From NCBI GenBank assembly GCA_039029355.1, contig JBCCGI010000026.1, positions 1 through 64,000 of the forward strand: 64,000 nt of DNA, given 5' to 3'. A program made the position numbers and the translations under genes. The notes beneath the pieces are model-generated. The model was not told where the DNA came from and did not search any database. It was given only the letters and a program-made list of their open reading frames with translations. The stretch comes from JBCCGI01 sp039029355. Its GTDB lineage: Bacteria > Planctomycetota > UBA1135 > GCA-002686595. Positions 61,797 through 64,000 of the stretch are shown piece after piece (within the stretch, counting starts at the first letter, position 1; each line of letters opens with the position of its first letter).

Positions 61797-62558
61797 ATGA
61801 AGCTCGCGGTCATTTCGGACCTGCACTCGAACCGGGAAGCCCTGGAGGCGGTGTTCGCGCACGTGCGCGCCGCGGGCATCCACGACCTCGTGTGCCTGGG
61901 CGACGTGATCGGCTATGGGCCGGATCCCGAGTTCTGCGTAGACCTCGTGCGCGGGCACGCGCGCTGGTGCCTGATGGGCAACCACGACGAGGCGCTGTTC
62001 CGCGACTACTCGGACTTCAACCCCCACGCGCGCGGGGCGATCGACTACACGAAGAACCGCATGGCGCCGCGCTGGTACTCGGCCAGCGAGAAGCGCGAGC
62101 GCTGGAAGTGGCTGAAGTCGCTGCCGCTGAGGATGCAGGAGGAGAAGTTCCTCTTCGTGCACGGCTCGCCGCGCGATCCGGTGCGCGAGTACGTGCTGTC
62201 CACCGACGGCATCCTCAACCCCGACAAGCTGCGCTCGATCTTCGACTCCTTCGACCACTTCGCCGTGGCCGGGCACACGCACCAGCCGGGCGTGCACGAC
62301 GAGGACCTGCGCTTCCACGGGCTGAACGGCGCCGACGTGCACTCGTTCGAGTTCGAGCCCGGCCGTAAGTACTTCGTCAACGTCGGCTCGACGGGGCAGC
62401 CGCGCGACGGCGACAACCGCGCCTGCTATGCGGTGCTCGAGGAGCATCGCGTGACCTGGTACCGCGTGCCCTACGACTTCCGCGCGACGATGGACAAGAT
62501 CCTCGGCACCGGGCAGCTGTCTGAGATCCTGGCGCGCCGGCTCGCCGTGGGGAAGTAG
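61797..62558 (+). CDS. Calcineurin-like metallophosphoesterase
   Basis: 253 residues. The motif series is complete: VISDLHSNREAL (D-x-H), CLGDVIGYGPDP (GDxxGYG), MGNHDEAL (GNHD), FVHGSPRDP and VAGHTHQPG (GHTH). NVGSTGQPRDG matches the YfcE/MJ0936 phosphodiesterase family. It would hydrolyse phosphodiesters or phosphomonoesters with two metals; the substrate is not visible. It is probably cotranscribed with the nrnA-like gene. Confidence 0.92.
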   Translation: MKLAVISDLHSNREALEAVFAHVRAAGIHDLVCLGDVIGYGPDPEFCVDLVRGHARWCLMGNHDEALFRDYSDFNPHARGAIDYTKNRMAPRWYSASEKRERWKWLKSLPLRMQEEKFLFVHGSPRDPVREYVLSTDGILNPDKLRSIFDSFDHFAVAGHTHQPGVHDEDLRFHGLNGADVHSFEFEPGRKYFVNVGSTGQPRDGDNRACYAVLEEHRVTWYRVPYDFRATMDKILGTGQLSEILARRLAVGK

Positions 62559-62579
62559 CTGCGAGCGCGGCGGCTTCGG

Positions 62580-63485
62580 CTAGCTCTTGTTGAGCCCCAG
62601 CATGTCCTTCAGCACGTGGCGGAAGATCTGCGGGTTCTTGCGCAGCCGCCGCTGGGAGTAGGCGCGCCACTCGGGGCCGTACGGCACGTAGACGCGCACC
62701 GGGTGCCCGGCTTCGCGCCACTCGCGCCAGAGCGGCGCCCGTACGCCTAGCAGCACCTGCAGCTCGTAGCGGTCCTTGCCGACCCCGTGCTTCTCGCACA
62801 GCGCGAAGCAGCGCCGCGCGACCTCCTCGTCGTGGGTCGCGAGGCTGACGAACGCGCCGCGGGCGAACAGCGTGTCGACCGCGTCGACGTAGGCGCTGCG
62901 GATCGGCTCGGGGTCGACGTGCGCGATCTCGGCGGGCTCGAGGTAGATGCCCTTCACCATGCGCACGTTGAGCGGGCCGTCGGGGCTCGCCGCGATGTCG
63001 TCCGGCGTGCGGAACAGCCGCGACTGCAGCACGATGCCGACGTTCTCATGCGAGGCGCGCAGGCTCTCGAACATGCGCAGCGTCGCGTCGGTCGTCGTGT
63101 GGTCCTCCATCTCGACGCGCAGGAAGAGCCCGAGGCCCGCGAGGAACCGGGCCAGCTCGTCGTAGAGCGCGAGCGCCAGCTCCGCGGAGACCCGCAGCCC
63201 GACGTGGGTGGGCTTGACCGAGATGTAGGCGTCGAGCTTGCGCGCCGCGACGAGCTCCGCCGCGTCCCGGTAGGTCGCGACCACCTCGCGCGCCTGCGCC
63301 TCGTCGACGACGTCTTCGCCGAGCAGGTCCAGGATGCCGGCGAAGCCTGCGGCGCGGAGCTCCTCCAGCTTGGCGATCGCGTCCTCGACGCGCTCGCCGG
63401 CGATGTAACGGGCCGAGAGCTTCCGCATGATGGGCCGGGGGACCAGCGGGAGGCTCGCGATGGCCATTTGGTCAAGCATGCTCAT
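62580..63485 (-). CDS. Proline dehydrogenase (monofunctional PutA-type barrel)
   Basis: 301 residues, the length of stand-alone ProDH. LDAYISVKPTHVGL is the FAD barrel strand, LFLRVEMEDHTTTDATL and VRMVKGIYLEPAEIAH the catalytic region, and FVSLATHDE follows. The C-terminal VRVYVPYGPEWRAYSQRR contains the Arg-Arg pair that binds proline carboxylate. It oxidises proline to pyrroline-5-carboxylate with FAD. Transcribed towards the metallophosphoesterase gene and divergently from cutA, with a 41-base gap. Confidence 0.93.
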   Translation of the reverse strand: MSMLDQMAIASLPLVPRPIMRKLSARYIAGERVEDAIAKLEELRAAGFAGILDLLGEDVVDEAQAREVVATYRDAAELVAARKLDAYISVKPTHVGLRVSAELALALYDELARFLAGLGLFLRVEMEDHTTTDATLRMFESLRASHENVGIVLQSRLFRTPDDIAASPDGPLNVRMVKGIYLEPAEIAHVDPEPIRSAYVDAVDTLFARGAFVSLATHDEEVARRCFALCEKHGVGKDRYELQVLLGVRAPLWREWREAGHPVRVYVPYGPEWRAYSQRRLRKNPQIFRHVLKDMLGLNKS

Positions 63486-63526
63486 CGGGCGGAGATTCTA
63501 TCGGGTGCCGGGCTCCAGTCCCTAAC

Positions 63527-63859
63527 ATGACCGCCATGAGCGAGCCCCGCCTGGTCCTCATCACCCACCCGGCCGACGGCGCCGAAACCTTCGCGCGCAG
63601 CCTGGTCGAGCGCCGGCTCGCCGCGTGCGTGAACCTGCTCGGCTGCCGGAGCGTCTACCGCTGGGAGGGCGAGGTGCAGGCCGACGACGAGGTGCTGCTC
63701 GTCGCCAAGACCACCGCGGGGAGGCTGGACGAGCTCGAGCGCGCCGTCGCCTCGGATCACCCCTACGACGTCCCCGAGCTCGTCGCGGTCGCCCCGGCCG
63801 CCGTCGAGCCGCGCTACCTCGCCTGGATGCTGGGCGAGACCTCCGGCCATGGCGCCTGA
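63527..63859 (+). CDS. cutA: Divalent-cation tolerance protein CutA
   Basis: 110 residues (107 if ATG 63536 is used). The CutA1 trimer motifs LVERRLAACVNLL, SVYRWEGEVQADDEVLL, HPYDVPELVAV and YLAWM are all present. Assigned to copper or heavy-metal tolerance, though its true role is debated. Its end overlaps the start of the next gene by 11 bp. Confidence 0.95.
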   Translation: MTAMSEPRLVLITHPADGAETFARSLVERRLAACVNLLGCRSVYRWEGEVQADDEVLLVAKTTAGRLDELERAVASDHPYDVPELVAVAPAAVEPRYLAWMLGETSGHGA

Positions 63860-64000
63860 GCCCGCGGAGCGCTGCCGCGCGATCGCGGCGGCCCTGGCGC
63901 TGGCCGTCCTCGCGGCCTGCGGGGGCCGCGAGCGCCCCGGCGTGCCGCCGGAGCACGTGCTCCTGCTCACCGTCTCGGGCCTGCGCGCCGACCACGTGAC
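63849..64000 (+). CDS. Start of a sulfatase-like lipoprotein (partial at right edge)
   Basis: Only the first 50 codons are present. A signal peptide ends in the lipobox LAAC (Cys24), followed by GGRERP and VLLLTVSGLRADHV. The latter resembles the beta-strand opening of alkaline-phosphatase/sulfatase proteins (ILLITIDTLRADH type), but with Ser where the metal-binding Asp is expected. Membership is therefore provisional. ATG 63849 lies inside cutA. Confidence 0.5.
   Translation, partial: MAPEPAERCRAIAAALALAVLAACGGRERPGVPPEHVLLLTVSGLRADHV

Noticed and set aside
1..64000. Sigma-54 (-24/-12) promoters near pil and lipoprotein genes
   Set aside because: No TGGCAC-N5-TTGCW-like pair was found in the intergenic regions I read closely, despite rpoN being in the window.
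1..64000. tRNA, rRNA, CRISPR arrays, integrase or transposase genes
   Set aside because: None recognised in either strand. The only mobile-element-like signal is the pair of palindromes at 5668-6015.

Overview
The window is one contiguous, very GC-rich bacterial chromosome segment (about 70 % GC by eye, G/C at most third codon positions). It is densely packed and almost entirely on the + strand. Three genes are on the minus strand (tatD, a HEAT-like lipoprotein, a proline dehydrogenase). No rRNA, tRNA, CRISPR array, transposase or prophage gene was seen. Housekeeping synteny, a menaquinone/futalosine-type amidohydrolase, a sulfatase-like lipoprotein and very large secreted lipoproteins fit a deep-branching Planctomycetota-like organism. 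That placement is inference; another high-GC Gram-negative phylum is possible.

Layout. 1-1485: 3' end of dnaX, then the ybaB and recR genes, overlapping as in the classical operon. 1763-5665: rpoN, truA, hpf, ptsN-type EIIA and HPr, an rpoN/PTS-Ntr-like cluster interrupted by truA. 5668-6015: two adjacent long palindromes that look like mobile or repeat-derived elements. 6289-11662: pilM, pilN, pilO(P) and the secretin pilQ, ending in a strong terminator. 12006-16477: RNase E/G with a huge disordered N-terminus, rplU, rpmA, obg. 16594-22637: a PilT-like ATPase with an acidic extension, a GspC-like PDZ protein, coaX, a degenerate mnmE-like GTPase and a PyrB fused to a PyrI-type zinc domain.

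22948-38604: five consecutive large lipoprotein genes (subfamilies A1, A2, B1, B2 and a shorter B-like one). The last is translationally coupled to the prepilin peptidase gene pilD. It is followed by an OmpA/Pal-like lipoprotein and an EF-G paralogue. 42907-47907: pilT, pilB, pilC and a type IV pilin. 47989-49654 (minus): tatD and a HEAT-like lipoprotein. 49938-60642: three further giant lipoproteins (subfamily C) with an amidohydrolase between the second and third. 60789-64000: nrnA-type DHH phosphoesterase, a calcineurin-like phosphoesterase, proline dehydrogenase (minus), cutA and the start of a sulfatase-like lipoprotein.

How it may fit together: nearly a full type IV pilus/type II secretion machine (PilM, N, O/P, Q, GspC-like, PilD, PilT x2, PilB, PilC, pilin) is spread through the window. 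Interleaved with it are eight predicted outer-surface lipoproteins of about 600-1075 residues, built from bacterial Ig-like modules and, in six of them, a more or less glycine-rich beta-helix-like core. The most interesting possibility is that these lipoproteins form a surface coat or matrix connected to the pilus/secretion apparatus. The sequence supports the family and the clustering; the functional link is inference.
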